Positions 1-12,192 of a stretch of DNA of 64,000 nucleotides are shown here, in pieces (positions within the stretch are counted from its first letter, which is position 1; each line of letters opens with the position of its first letter). Source of the stretch: Mallotus nudiflorus. Taxonomy: Eukaryota; Streptophyta; Magnoliopsida; Malpighiales; Euphorbiaceae. The stretch covers positions 310,001-374,000 of the forward strand of contig CANTUR010000155.1 of NCBI GenBank assembly GCA_947683625.1, in the 5' to 3' direction. The notes beneath the pieces are model-generated. The model was not told where the DNA came from, made no database searches, and saw only the letters and a list, made by a program, of their open reading frames with translations. The translations under genes were made by a program, and so were the position numbers.

Positions 1-1662
1 GTGAAAAAGAACATATAAAGGAAGAGGAAGCTTTCAAAACTAAAAGGCTAAACATTTAGAGGCTAAAAAAGACCCTAAGAAAAGAGATATCATCATAAAG
101 AAGCATTCATAGAAAGTAGCAATAACTAGACCTGCAAGGACTAATGTCATAATGATCTAAATCTATTGAAATATAGCATAAAGAAGTAGAAAAAGATACA
201 ACAAAAGACTGTAAAGAAATGACAGAGATTTGAAATGCAACAAAAAATGAAAGTAGAGTAACAATAAAAAAAAGATTGCAGAACATCATTAATATAAACC
301 ATAAAAAAGGATTAGAAAAAATTTCCATGAGAGAAAAAGCTCATATGGCTAGGATTCGAAGGTCGTAAAGACGGTTACATTAATGAAGTTTTAATTTGGG
401 GTGCTACAATCTAGAATTTTGTATATATGGTTTCTTATCATACAATAGGCTAAATTTTACTAAAGGTAGCACACAAAAATCATGTCTAACAACTATGTTC
501 TACAACAATCTTTCCCTTCTTCTTTTGTCTTTTGCATTACCAGGTATAATACTATATGTTTTTTTAAATATGAATTTTTGGTAGTAGTGATGATGGAAAG
601 ACAACATTGTTGCAAAAGAAAAAGGCAATTTTAGGGTTTTAATTTAAAATATGAGGATTTAGGGTTTCAAGAAGATGTTTTAGAATAGTTCAAAACAATG
701 TGTTTTAAATAAATAATAACAACAATTTCTTTTTCTTTAATAAAAATTAACTATTGTTTTATTATTATTTTATTTATATTTTAAGTAGCTCACTTACATT
801 TGAAAAAATGTTAACTAAACATGCCTAACCATCCATTATGGTTTAATATTTCTAATCCATGAAATTAAGGATCTAGATATACAAAATGAAACTTAAGATG
901 GCTAAAGCCAAAAATAAAAAACATTAGGGCCTTGAGATGGGTTTTGCATAAATATTCAAATGTTAAATATATTGAATGCTAAGCATTCAAAACTAATAGG
1001 ACCATACAATAGAACCATATCCACTTTATCTTCCAGGACATCATAATAACCAATAGTTATTGAATTGTATTATAGGATGTTTGAACATATATAAAAACCA
1101 GAATGTGTAAAATAAAAACTATAGTACTTGCACTAGCTTTCTTATGTTACCAAAATAACTAGGGAGATGTATTGATTACCTATTTCCTCTTTGATGTTGC
1201 CTCAAACTCAAAATTTGGTTATAATCCATGGACTTACAACTTATCGTGTAACTCTCAACTTTGCCTTTTGAGCTCAGAAGATCCCTTTTCAACTCAACAC
1301 TTTTTTTCATACAAGCTACCATTGACTTGCCCTATAAACTATAGCTACAATCTTCTCCCAGCTCATTGCCACATCCTTAGGAGATGCTTTCAATGCATTT
1401 AAAAATACAATATACTCTCTTATATTCCACCTTACTCTATCATTATCTTTCATACCTCCACAATCACTCTCTATTCCACTAATGTCAACTTGAACTTTTA
1501 CATTCAATGGCTTCCATTCTTTAAAAACCTAGCATATGAATCATTATCATCCAATTTTCCTTTCTCTCATTTCTTAAGCCATCATTATCACACTTTATAC
1601 TATTTACCTCTCTTTAAATGCCTAAATAATCACTTCCCATCTCCTCGATTTCCTGCAGGACT
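1..1662. other. AT-rich stretch without a recognisable gene
   Basis: Only short ORFs occur (up to 76 codons), on both strands and overlapping, with no domain pattern, splice pattern or repeat that I recognise. The part at 1,172-1,660 is slightly less AT-rich and might be an old element body directly left of the LTR fragment that starts at 1,663. I see nothing else to support. Confidence 0.6.
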
Positions 1663-2205
1663 TAATACGAACGTGGTTAACTTGTACCAAACCAGTATTC
1701 AATCTTGATAACCTTGCCAAGGATCGTTCATAAACCAAGAAAAAATAATCTTTGATTCCCAACAAGACCCTTAAATAACCTGCACTTAAGAACCTTAATT
1801 ATAAAGAATTAAAGGTTGTTTAATATAAACCTAAGATTAACAAAGTCAATTTTAAGTCTAAATTAAACTAGGTTTGACTGTACCAAGCCTTCATTTGATA
1901 AATTCACTAAAGTTCTTTTAAGAATAAAAAAGAAGGACTTTAACCTCTAAAGAATTCAAAATTAATTAATAAAACTCTTCAAATTCATACTACATTGATA
2001 TGGCCTTTATATAGGCATGTAAACATCCTAATCCTTAATAGGTTTTCCTTACTTATTCCTAAAGACACCTATAAAGGAAAATCCTTTACTAAATAGATCC
2101 CTTAAAAAATATGACAACTAATGACAATAAAGCTTTGAAAAGTCAAATTGACAACTCATGACAACTAAGCATTGAAAAGTTAATTTGACAACTCATGACA
2201 ACTAA
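1663..2205 (-). repeat. Gypsy LTR fragment, 'TGATACG' family
   Basis: The start (TAATACGAACGTGGTTAAC) and about 540 bp after it match the LTRs at 32,087-32,892 and 35,384-36,205 nearly word for word, including the ATATGGC..TTTATATAGGCATGTAA block and the repeated GACAACTCATGACAACTAAGC block. Similarity fades after about 2,205; weak resemblance continues to about 2,340. Orientation is inferred from the intact copies, whose PBS lies left of the right-hand LTR. With the gag-pol tail just to its right, this would be the 3' LTR of a mostly deleted element. Confidence 0.8.
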
Positions 2206-2416
2206 GCAAAATTTAACTAAGTCTTTTAATAAGTAGCAGCCACTCTCCATCACATCTAGGGTTTTATTTATAGAGAATATTATTAAAAGATTCTTAATTC
2301 TTGTAGATTCCTTTAGCATCTTCTAGAACCTTCTAAAATCTTTAAAATTGCACTTTATGTGTTTGAATGCAAATCACTCCACTTGAAGAGTTTGACATGA
2401 ATTCTTCATTTGAGGG

Positions 2417-2671
2417 TTAAAATATGATAATAAGGTGCAAAAAGGACAATTTTTCCCTTGTGTCAAAACTTTCTCTAAATTCACTCAATTGAGCTCCATT
2501 TGCACTTGTGCTTTGATTAATCAACTCAAGCTTCATCTCTTGCTTCACGAACACTCCTAAAGCATCCATGAATTTCTTCATGCAAACTCTAGTCATTGGA
2601 CCATAATACTTGAGTAGATCATCATGCTTATCAACATGGTTGGTTTGGTTTGCATCAGGACTTTTCACCAT
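2417..2671 (-). pseudogene. Gypsy polyprotein tail fragment
   Basis: An 84-codon minus-strand ORF contains GPMTRVCMKKFMDALGVFVK. This resembles the GPMTRxRxKKxxEAL segment often found at the edge of plant Ty3/gypsy polyproteins. It lies immediately right of the LTR fragment at 1,663-2,205, which fits the end of the coding region next to a 3' LTR on the minus strand. No other pol domain is present, so the element is internally deleted. The family call rests on one motif and on position. Confidence 0.45.
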
Positions 2672-3855
2672 TTATTTCTTTAACATCTTTTGGTCCTCTT
2701 AAGTCTTAATTATGCTCCTCTTCCTCATTTGCTAACTAGGGTGAGCAAAACCAACTCGCCCCGAAAACCCAACTCGCCTTGAAAACCTAACCCCAAATCG
2801 AGTCAATTTGGTTCTCATTTTTATGAATTTGTAAATATTCAATTAGAACCGACCCAACCAAATAATTGAGCTTTATTAATATATATATACACACACAAAC
2901 TAATAAGTCGTTCATAGTAAAGTGGTAAGGTCCTTACATTTGCAATTTTAGGTTATTGGTTATCACTTTTTGTCAAAAATTTAGTAATTTTTTCTTGGAA
3001 TAATTACAAATATAACAAAGGTTAACCAAATTTTTTTCATCTTTACGGCCACTTAGTTTTCTTTTTCAAGCGTGCCTTTTTTTTTTTTCATTTTTATGTT
3101 ATTCTTTGTTTCTTTCTTTTTCCCTTATTTTTCTTAACTTATTTCTCCCATTCTCTTTCCCTTCTTTTTTATTTTCTATTTATTTTTTATTTCTCACTTT
3201 ATTTTTTCTTTTTTTTTTTACTTTTGTTTAATTAATAATTTATTCTTTCTTGTTCTTATTATTACTATTATTATTCCATAAATATTTTATTTTGATATTA
3301 TTATTCATTTGCTTATTTTTTAATTATTTTTTCCCTCCTTAATTTATTTTTATGATTATTTATTTTTATTATTTATTATTTTTCTTATTGTTTTTAGGTT
3401 ATTTTTCTGGTTGTTTGTGGTTCTTTTTTATTTTTTATTTTTTATTTTTGCTTACTTTTCTTAATCTTTTCATTTGTTAAATATTTTTTTGTTGTTTTTA
3501 TGGATGTTTAGGCAGTTATTTTTTATTTTTTATTGCTTCAGCTTTATATTTTATAAGGTTATTTTACATTAGTTGTTTTTATGATTTTTTTTAAAACAAC
3601 CATGAAAACAATAAAAAAATACAACTAGAAAACAAGCTCATAAAATTACAGAAGACCAATAAATAACAAAAAAAAAAACCAGAAAAACAACCAAGTACCA
3701 AAAACAATAAGAAAAACAACCATGAAAACAAGAAGAAAAGCCACTGCAAAACAAGCTCATTAAACTTAAAAGAACCAACCAAATGTTGAATCTTGAGTGG
3801 TTAAAATAGTCATTTTTTATGGTCACAAGTAATTAAGTAAAATTATATTTTATCA
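2672..3855. repeat. T-rich low-complexity and foldback region
   Basis: There is no gene here. At 2,735-2,880 there is a stretch of the form GGGTGAGCAAAACCAACTCG followed by AACCGACCCAACC, like many short dispersed plant elements, but I could not find its ends. From 3,050 to 3,590 the plus strand is almost pure T with C interruptions; from 3,590 to 3,780 it becomes A-rich with AACAACC words, so the two halves can fold back. Inside the A-rich half a unit of about 120 bp is duplicated (ACAACCATGAAAACAA at about 3,597 and 3,717). Confidence 0.5.
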
Positions 3856-4810
3856 TGTGTGCTTAAGTGTTTATATCCATGTCTTGGAATTTGCAATAAT
3901 CAGATGTGGCACAAGTAGTGACAAATGCATCATGACTATGACAAAAGGCAAATTTGAGGATTGAATTTTTGTGCCAAAAGATAAAGTCAAATTTGATGAA
4001 AAATGATGGAAATCTTCATTATAAGTTGTCAAAAGTTCAGAAAAAAAAATTTCTAGCAAAATTACAAAAATCAAATTTGCAATTTTCAAAATTTGACTAA
4101 AACTAGTCATAACCAGTGTCATGATCATGATGACGATCATGATGGCCAACTCTAAAAGTCCCCAAGAGCTATCACCACTAGTGTCATGGTCATGAAAGCA
4201 TGAAAACTCAAATCTTTGCCTTGGCACCCTCAATTGTTATAATCGTGATGAATTTGTCATAATCATAGAGAACATGCAGACATGCTTCCTTTTTTAGTGG
4301 TTTAAATGGCTCTATTTACATTAAATACACCTCCAAAAACTCTTTTCCTTTTATAATATTTAAATACTACTAAGAACAGAGTTGGAAAAAAAAGAAAGAA
4401 GTTGAGCACACACATTTAGACCTATCTTTAAGTATGTACTTTTGAATTTCATCTTCAACCAACCAAATTCTTAATCGTTAATTCTTGTAAATTCCTTCTA
4501 TCTTAAGAGTATTCTTGAGTGTGGTGGTGAGTGTTTAAAACCAATATTCAATAGCTCAATAGTGAGATTGATGAGTTGGGTTAGGGTTTTAATCACTTAT
4601 AAGCTAAAAGGATTATTTTTAACATTTGGGTTAAAGTGTGACCCCTTGAAAAGCACTTAAGTTTGAGCGTGAGCCTTCGTGGTCTTATCCTTCATCTTTT
4701 AATGCTCAAATTCTATCTTAAGCTCGTTCTTTATTGAAAAATAAAATTTCCTATATTGCTCTAAAAGCTAATTCAAACCCCCCCCCCCTCTTGGTACTTC
4801 TAGAATTACA
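3856..4810 (+). repeat. 5' LTR of copia-type element
   Basis: The right end is firm: the sequence ends GAATTACA and is followed after two bases by a primer-binding site. From about 4,427 to 4,810 it is a direct repeat of 6,037-6,570. The left end is a guess at TGTGTGCTTAAGTG (3,856). The part at 3,880-4,260 has repeated CATGATCATGA words as seen in LTRs. Compared with the 3' copy it lacks about 150 bp after GTGAGCCT, so this copy carries a deletion. The poly-C run at about 4,781-4,790 may be a slippage product. Confidence 0.65.
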
Positions 4811-4812
4811 TT

Positions 4813-4824
4813 TGGTATCAAAGC
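4813..4824 (+). promoter_or_regulatory. Primer-binding site, initiator-Met tRNA type
   Basis: TGGTATCAAAGC differs at one base from TGGTATCAGAGC, the complement of the 3' end of plant initiator methionine tRNA. It lies two bases after the LTR end, as expected for first-strand priming of a plus-strand element. Confidence 0.8.
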
Positions 4825-4825
4825 T

Positions 4826-6034
4826 TTGCTCTCCATTCTTAAAGATTTAACCATCTTAAAGAAAAGATCATGGCCTCCACAAGTGAAATTGTTGCTGCCC
4901 CCCGATGTTTATAGTCCTAGCTATATAAGACCTCTATTTTTTAATGGTACTGATTATTCATATTGGAGAAATAAATTAAGATGTTCTTGGATAGTGAAGG
5001 AGTCAATTTATGGGATATTATTGAAGAAGGTTAGAGTCCTCTAACTAAGAAAGACAATAAAGGCAATGAGGTGCATTCGTAAAAAGGAATGGAATGATGA
5101 GTAATCCAAAGCCAACTTAAGAAATAGAAAAGCAATTATCGTTCTCTATTATGGTTTGAGTAGAGAAGAATACAACGGAATAGAACATTTGAGATCCGCT
5201 AAAGAGATTTTGGAATGTTTGAAGACTAAGAATGAAGGCATTAGTTAAGTTAAGAATAAGAAATTACAAATGCTTAGAAGAGAGTATGAATTGTTTAAGA
5301 TGAAGTCTTATAAGAAAATTTATAATATGTATAGTAGGCTTATCACTCTTATTAATTCTATAAGGAAACTTAGCAAGAAATTTTCAAATGAGGATGTCAA
5401 CAATAAAATTCTTAGAGTTTACCTCAAAAGGTTTGGAAGCTAAATTGAAGAAGCAAATGATCTTTCTATTCTACCTACAAATGAACTACTTGGGAAGCTT
5501 CTCATTTATGAAATCAAAATTAATCAAGTGGTAGAGGAAAAGATGGCCAAGAATGACAAAATCATTCATCTCAATGCAAGTAGAGATACTAGTGATAGTG
5601 ACTTAAGTGAAAATGAAGATGAGTATATAATGATTTTAGAAAAATAAAAAATCTCATCATGAAGAAAAGAAGGGGATTCAATAAGTAAGACTTAAGCAGC
5701 AAGGATCAAATGATTTGCTATGAATGCAATAAATCATGTTATATTAAATTTGAATGGCTAATATTAAAGAAATCCTTTAAAGAAAGATAGAAAATATAAG
5801 AAGGAAAAGAGACAAGCACTCAAAGCAACTTGGATGATTCTAGTGAGTTTAGTGATAATGACACTAATGAAGAAATGTTTGCTTCATGGCCTTGAATCCA
5901 ATATTGAGGAAACTTCAAGTGATGAGGTAACTCTAGACTTTGAATCCAATATTGAGATATTACTTGCTTATGAAAAATTGGTGCATAAATGTATTGAATG
6001 TGGAATTGTGTTGAATTATGGCCTTAATCTTTAA
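4826..6034 (+). pseudogene. Copia-type gag pseudogene
   Basis: Read across several frames, the region shows the order of a plant Ty1/copia gag (UBN2 type). RPLFFNGTDYSYWRNKLR at the N-terminus corresponds to the usual FNGxNYxxWKxxM motif. About 5,270-5,640 follows with YELFKMK-like, LPTNELLG-like and LLIYE-like blocks. At about 5,716 the pattern CYECNKSCYIKFEW is a zinc knuckle in which the histidine and the last cysteine are lost. Many stops and frame changes make it non-functional. No protease, integrase, RT or RNase H follows before the 3' LTR, so the element was non-autonomous or lost pol by deletion. The gag tail at 5,834-6,034 abuts a 5'-truncated 3' LTR. Confidence 0.75.
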
Positions 6035-6036
6035 AG

Positions 6037-6570
6037 CAATCTTTGAGTATTTACTATTGAATTTCATCTTCAACCACCTAAGTTTTTAATCTTTAATTGT
6101 TGTAAATTCCTTCTATCTCAAGAATGTTCTTGAGTATGGGTTGGTGAGTGTTTAAAACCATTATTCAACAACTCAATATGAGATTGAGTAAGTTATGTTA
6201 GGGTTTTTAATCACTTGTAAGCTAAGAGGATTTATTTTTAGCATTTGGGTTAGAGTGTGATCGTTTGAAAAACACTTAGGTTTGAGTGTGAGCCTAGAAA
6301 CCACTTGGGTAGCTTTTATCTACGCTTGTAAGGGTTTAATCTAAACCTTCAAGTACATTAATAGTGGACTGAAATTCTCAACTTATGGTTGAGGAGAGGA
6401 TGTAGGCTTGGAGGGCCGAACCTCAATAATTCCTTAAGCTTTTCTTTCTCTTATCCTTCATCTTTTAGTGCTTAAATTCTATTTTAAGCTTGCTCTTTAT
6501 TGAAAAATCAAAACTTCGTATATTTCTCTAAAAGCCACAATTCACACCCCCTCTTGGCATTTGTGGAATT
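6037..6570 (+). repeat. 3' LTR of copia-type element, 5'-truncated
   Basis: This is a direct repeat of 4,427-4,810 (shared words include GAATTTCATCTTCAACCA, TTGTAAATTCCTTCTATCT and TTTTTAATCACTT), ending ACACCCCCTCTTGGCATTTG..GAATTA. It retains a segment at about 6,293-6,447 (with GAGGAGAGGATGTAGGC and GGAGGGCCGAACC) that is missing from the 5' copy. The 5' part of the LTR is absent: gag sequence runs directly into the shared part. No target-site duplication is recognisable. Confidence 0.75.
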
Positions 6571-6760
6571 AAAAAAAAAAAACCACTGAAACAACAAAAA
6601 AAATGCCAAAATAACTACCAAAACAAGCAGAAAAAGAAAGCATACATCAATCCAAATAAATCAAACCAAAGCCATTACAATACTTAAATTCCAACACCCA
6701 AAATAATTATAAAATAATTATACATTTGAAGTTTTTAACTATGAAAGCTCTTCTTTTCCA

Positions 6761-7419
<659 letters not shown>

Positions 7420-8036
7420 TCTCTCTCTCTCACTAAAAATAAAATTTCCACACAATTCTATAATTTTTGAATGGTAAGAATTTGTAAAAATTCTGTACAA
7501 ATTGTTTGAATTTGCCAAAACAATTAAAAATGGATCCACCTTACATGGTTTTGTCACCTTCCGTTTAACCATCCACCATTGCTCCTTTCTTCTCCAAACC
7601 ATGACTCACCAAGGCAGAACAACCCCTACCGTCTGTCACCAATGTCAAGTAGCCAAAGGCTGTTGTTCGCACACCAACGACAGCAATGCAGTAGCAAAAC
7701 ACTGCTACCTCATTGCTCGCTAGGTCTAGTGTTGTTGTTGCCCCTCGTGTAAACAGCACTAGCAAGCAACGACATAGTCATCCTCTCCCCTTCATCGCTA
7801 GTAAAGCCTCATACAAGGTTCGCTCTTTCAGTTTACAAATTACATTACCCCAAACAGCTACTATATTCCCTAGTTTTAGCTCCCAAAAGCAGCAAAATTG
7901 CTTCTCCCAAGTGATTTTTAACCCCAAACTATCAATCTCTCCTTCATTCCTAAGTTTTACAAATTTTGCAAGCCATTCTCATAAGTTCAAACTAATTCCC
8001 AAAGACAAATTGTTCTACAAAGTCTATTTCTAAAAA
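7420..8036. repeat. Dispersed repeat (7,420-7,560) and GC-richer tail
   Basis: From a CT run through TTTTTGAATGG to ATGGATCCACCTTACATGG the sequence matches 22,200-22,335 closely (AAAAATAAAATTTCC, AATTGTTTGAATTTG). The remainder (7,600-8,030) is less AT-rich than its surroundings and has ORFs of 66-106 codons on both strands without recognisable domains. It is best seen as one member of a two-copy dispersed family of unknown class; the other copy is at 21,950-22,540. Confidence 0.55.
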
Positions 8037-10620
8037 AATAAAAGCGGTATTTTTATTTTCCAATGACTCTTGCAAATTTTGTGTTGTTGGAGAATTTAGT
8101 TATGAGATTAATTGATCACCTGTGATGGTTTGTGATTTGGTGCTCATAATATATTTGCTCCCTTAGAGAATTTAGCCAAAAATTGAAATTATTTTTGGCA
8201 TTATTCAAAAATTGCATTCTTGTGATTTTAGCCAAAATTAATTCATGTATGTTTTGGCTTTCTTTTGAATTTATTGGTGACATGAATACTTAGCTGAAAA
8301 TTATTTTATTTCAACATTGATTATATGAATTTTTAATTTAGCCAAATTATTTATTTCACTTGTGAATTTTGTTATTTTTGGCTTGGATTATTTTGGGGAT
8401 GAAATGTGCAAACATATTGTAGCCAAAAAATTATTAATTCATCAATTTTGTTCATTCAGCCTTATTTTGGAAATTTCCATGCCAAAATAATTTTGAATCT
8501 TTTCATGGAACACCATTTTGAATTCATGGTGCACTTTGTTTAGTCAAGTTAATTTAATTTTACCTTAGCCATGTCCATGCCAAAGGGCATTTCTCATTCT
8601 CTTGATCACTTAGCTTTAGTAAGATTAATTCAATCAAAATCAAAATTCTGGTTTAAAGCTAATTATCTTTAAGAAAATTCATTTTTTTATTCTTTAACCA
8701 CATGTTGGCAATTTGTGCCAAGTAACTTTTCATTACAAATACACTTTTGTTTTGAAGTATGTTGGAGCTTGAATGCAAAATTTTAGCCAAATCAAGTTAT
8801 TAATTTTGGTTCATTTAGTCTTGTAAAATTCAGCTTTATTTTGGAAACTCCATGCCAAAATAATTCTACATCTTTAATTTGCATAAAAGAATAACTTTGA
8901 GCTTTTAGCCAAATTAATTCCATTTGAATTTGGCTTCAACCCTTGCTAGTCACTATAATTTTATATCTTGGTTGATGACTAGTTATTTCTCAAGAAAATT
9001 TAGATTCTAATTTTTTATTGTATTTTTAGCAAATCATGCCAAAATAACCTCCCCTTCTCAAATTGGAAGTGTATCCTTTAACTAGAAAATTCATGCGTAT
9101 CTTAGTACTTTTGACTTTTGCAATCCATTTATTTGGCCAATTATCATGCATTTTCATGCTTAAGGACAATGCCAGCTTAGTTAATCATAGAGCCAAATTA
9201 TTTTAACCATAATTTTGAAACTTAGGACAAGAAAATTCAAAAATATTACATCCCTTTAAATTCCATGCATTGATTTTTGGCTTTGGCTTTCACTCTCACC
9301 TTGATAGAGCCAAAATTTATGTTCTTATCATAGCCACATGTATGTTAGCTTTAAAGATCACAAAATTAATGCTAACTCCCTAAGCCAAAAATAAATTTAG
9401 CCATTTTACCTTCAAGCTTGGCATGTAAATTGGCACTTACACTCTTGCTTTGTTCTTTAACCAAGATTTACCTGATTAGCTTATTTTATCAAAACATTTG
9501 AATTTTAATTTCAGCATAGGGACCATTTTTATTTTGCCAAATTTGTTTGCCTTGATATTTTTTCTTTAGAGTAAATAATCATGCTTTTGATCAATAATCC
9601 AATTAGCCTAACTTTGGCCAATATTTTTATGCTCAAAAGTAGTATCATTTTGCTCAAATATTTAAACTAGCCAAATTTATTTTAACCAAAATATTGAAAT
9701 TTTGGTTTGCCATTAGTCTCCTTTCAAGAAGGTTAAAATTTGGCTTCAAGCATGTCTATTAAAATTGAATTTTGGATTCACTCTCTCTTATACATATTGC
9801 CAACATCTTGCACTTTACTATGACCACATGCATGTGTAGTTCAAAGGTTACATGCTCAATACTAATTATCTAAGCCAAAAGAAAATTTAATTGTTTGTAG
9901 CTTCAATCTATCTTGGCATCTAAATTGGAATTCTCATAATTTCTCTTTTTAGCCAAGATTTATTTGTCTAACTTAAGAAATTCTGGTTTAAATTTGACAA
10001 TTTAATTTTCATGCTAGAGCTATTTTAGCCTTTTAGGCCAAAATGAATTTATCTTGTATTTTTCTAGGAATTTCAAATCTCTTGTCTTAGGAAAAACTAT
10101 CAACATGTACTATTTTATGCTTTTAAGACTATTTTCCAAATTTTATTTTAGCAAGACTTCACCAAAATTTTAATTCTTTAGAATTTACCCATTTAAATCA
10201 TATTACATACAATACACCTTTAGTCAATCACATCATTTCTCTCTGCATACCAAGCCTTTAGGGGAAAATGTATTTTACTTTCTTTCTACTATAATTGTTA
10301 CATGTTTAAATAGTAATAGCTAACAAGATATCAATTCATCATTGCAAACTAGCATGTGGTTTAGAAAACTACATCCACCTTTGTAAAATTTTTACACAGC
10401 AAATTTATCTATTTTAGCATGAAATAGCCAAAATAATGTCTACTTAAATATTTTATTATATCGCAGGCATATATTTTTTTAAGGCCAAATTAATTGTATA
10501 TTTGGCCTTTATTTCATTATTTATCTGCCTTGAAATTATGCAAATATTCATTTGCTCTTATTTTACTATGCACCTTAAGGATTCTTAATTTTTCCTCGAA
10601 CTTAACTTGTCTACATTTTC
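8037..10620. repeat. 2.5-kb region rich in GCCAAAA/TTTTGGC words
   Basis: There is no gene. The word AGCCAAA(A/T) or its complement occurs every 40-80 bp through the whole stretch. Degenerate longer repeats are visible: TTCAGC(C/T)TTATTTTGG with CATGCCAAAATAATT at about 8,457 and again at about 8,830, and a block running from TAAGCCAAAA to CTTGGCAT(G/C)TAAATTGG at about 9,377 and again at about 9,868 (spacing near 490 bp). It lies directly upstream of the plus-strand PMD gene, in the place where the 3' untranslated part and 3' LTR of minus-strand element B are expected. I could not find LTR ends in it. Confidence 0.5.
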
Positions 10621-10639
10621 TTCACTGTCCATTTTATTT

Positions 10640-12192
10640 GTTTCCAGTGAAAATGAAACCATAATCTTCAGGTGCTCCAAGCCATTCTCAAACTCTATTG
10701 GCTTCAAACTATAGCACCATGGATTTCACAACAAAGCAAGTATTATTTCTATTTTCCACTACCTCCATTTTAAATTAAAGCAATTTCTCACATTGAATTC
10801 TTTTCCCGACTAGTTAGTAGCTTTGCGTTTTGCTCCTTTTTCTGAGCCTATTGTTCTTTTTAAGGAAGTTATGGATGACCTTGAGGTATATCTTATCTCA
10901 TTTGGCTATTTAAACAACCAAATATTATTATCAAATTCCATTATTCTTTCATCCTTTTAATCATGAAACATTTTAATTTCTTAAGAAATAAAACTCAAGG
11001 TTGTCAAGGATATAAAAGTAAGCCCTTCTCCAGACTTCTTTGACATTAGGTAAATGTTCTCAAACATTTTAACCATTTGACCTTTCCCTGCTTTTATATC
11101 TAACTTGATTTGTAAATCTCATATATCTCTTATATAGAGGCAAGGCCAACACTCTTGTCACCTTGTTGCCTCACTCGTCAAGTTCCATTCCCAAAGAGGG
11201 TCCTGTACTTCCTTGGATCCCCAACTAAAGATTTCATTTTCTTGAGAGATTGTGAGGTTGCACCATGCTAATCCAAGTCATGGGTACATCCTTCTAAGAA
11301 GTGGAATAAATGGATTGATAGGTTTAGATCCAAATGCAATCTCACATAGGACATACTTGGCATCTCCCAGTTTATCCAAATGACATTGAAGCCCATTACT
11401 TACTAGCCTTCTCTTCTATCAGCTGCTCTTAGGTTTTGGTCCCCAACCTATAACTACTTTGTTTTCCCCTTTGGTCATATAACCATCACTTTATTATATG
11501 TCTTTATAATCACTAGTCTACCAATCCTAGGGGATGATGTCATTTGCCTAATTGATGAGTCCAAAAATATGGAGACCGACATCTCTTCTAGACTTAAAGG
11601 TGATTTCACATTACTCGTCTTTATGTGGTCCCCTATTATTAAGGAGCATATACCCTTTCTATAGGTTTTAATTGCAAGAACATTTTATGCCCTACCTTTA
11701 CTAAGCCTAGTGTTGAATATATTCCTTTGGTCGAGGCTTTAGTAAATGGGATCATATACCCTTAGGAAGTATCTTTCTGGGTAGTTTGTATTCTAACCTA
11801 AAAAAATGTGTCATAAAGGATCCTTTTCATTATTTGGGCAGGGGAACTTAGTTCCTACAGTCTTGGCTTCTAGCTTAATTCCTTGAGTTCAATTATTAGA
11901 TCCTTAAGGAAGACACAAATGTTTAACCTATTAGTGGACCTTAGTATCTTAAAGCAGAGCACCAAGTCCATATTTATTTCTTCTTTAAGAGAGTAGCTTG
12001 TTTAGAGCTTTTCCCACCTAGATGAAGATAGTGCTATTTAGTTAGATGCTTCCAAACATTTAAGCTCTTTTCATCATAAAAAAGTGGAGTTCTTAGCCCA
12101 TCAACATAACATAAAGGAGATGAAGACTAAAGAGTGAAGCGGGTTAGAATTGTACACCCTAGTCTCTAAGGACTTAGATAGAGCAAGTAGGG
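10640..12192 (+). pseudogene. Plant-mobile-domain (PMD) gene, antisense in element B, 5' part
   Basis: Plus-strand fragments give the order seen in plant mobile-domain ('aminotransferase-like') proteins. About 10,820-10,885 reads ALRFAPFSEPIVLFKE. About 11,265-11,330 reads SWVHPSKKWNKWIDRFRSK. About 11,415-11,530 reads SAALRFWSPTYNYFVFPFGH then ITITLLYVFIITSLPILGDD, corresponding to the family pattern AxxFW..TNTF.FxxG.(M/P)TPTLxDVxxITGL..xGD. Several blocks end in GT-type splice donors (after PDFFDIR at about 11,049 and after EVMDDLE at about 10,885), so the gene probably had introns. Stops interrupt every block. PMD proteins occur as cellular genes (MAIN, MAIL1) and as accessory genes of transposons; the setting here, antisense and just downstream of pol, supports the latter. 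The gene is cut at 12,192 by an insertion. Confidence 0.65.

Noticed and set aside
1172..1708. Cluster of ORFs on both strands, considered as a gene or gag remnant
   Set aside because: No recognisable motif in any frame; the minus-strand 63-codon ORF has no family pattern I could name.
3871..4233. 120-codon minus-strand ORF
   Set aside because: It lies inside the copia 5' LTR, in a stretch of CATGATCATGA repeats, without domain features.
7713..8033. 106-codon plus-strand ORF starting MLARSSVVVAPRV
   Set aside because: Its N-terminus looks like a transit peptide at first sight, but there is no downstream domain, no clear splice donor, and competing ORFs lie on the other strand.
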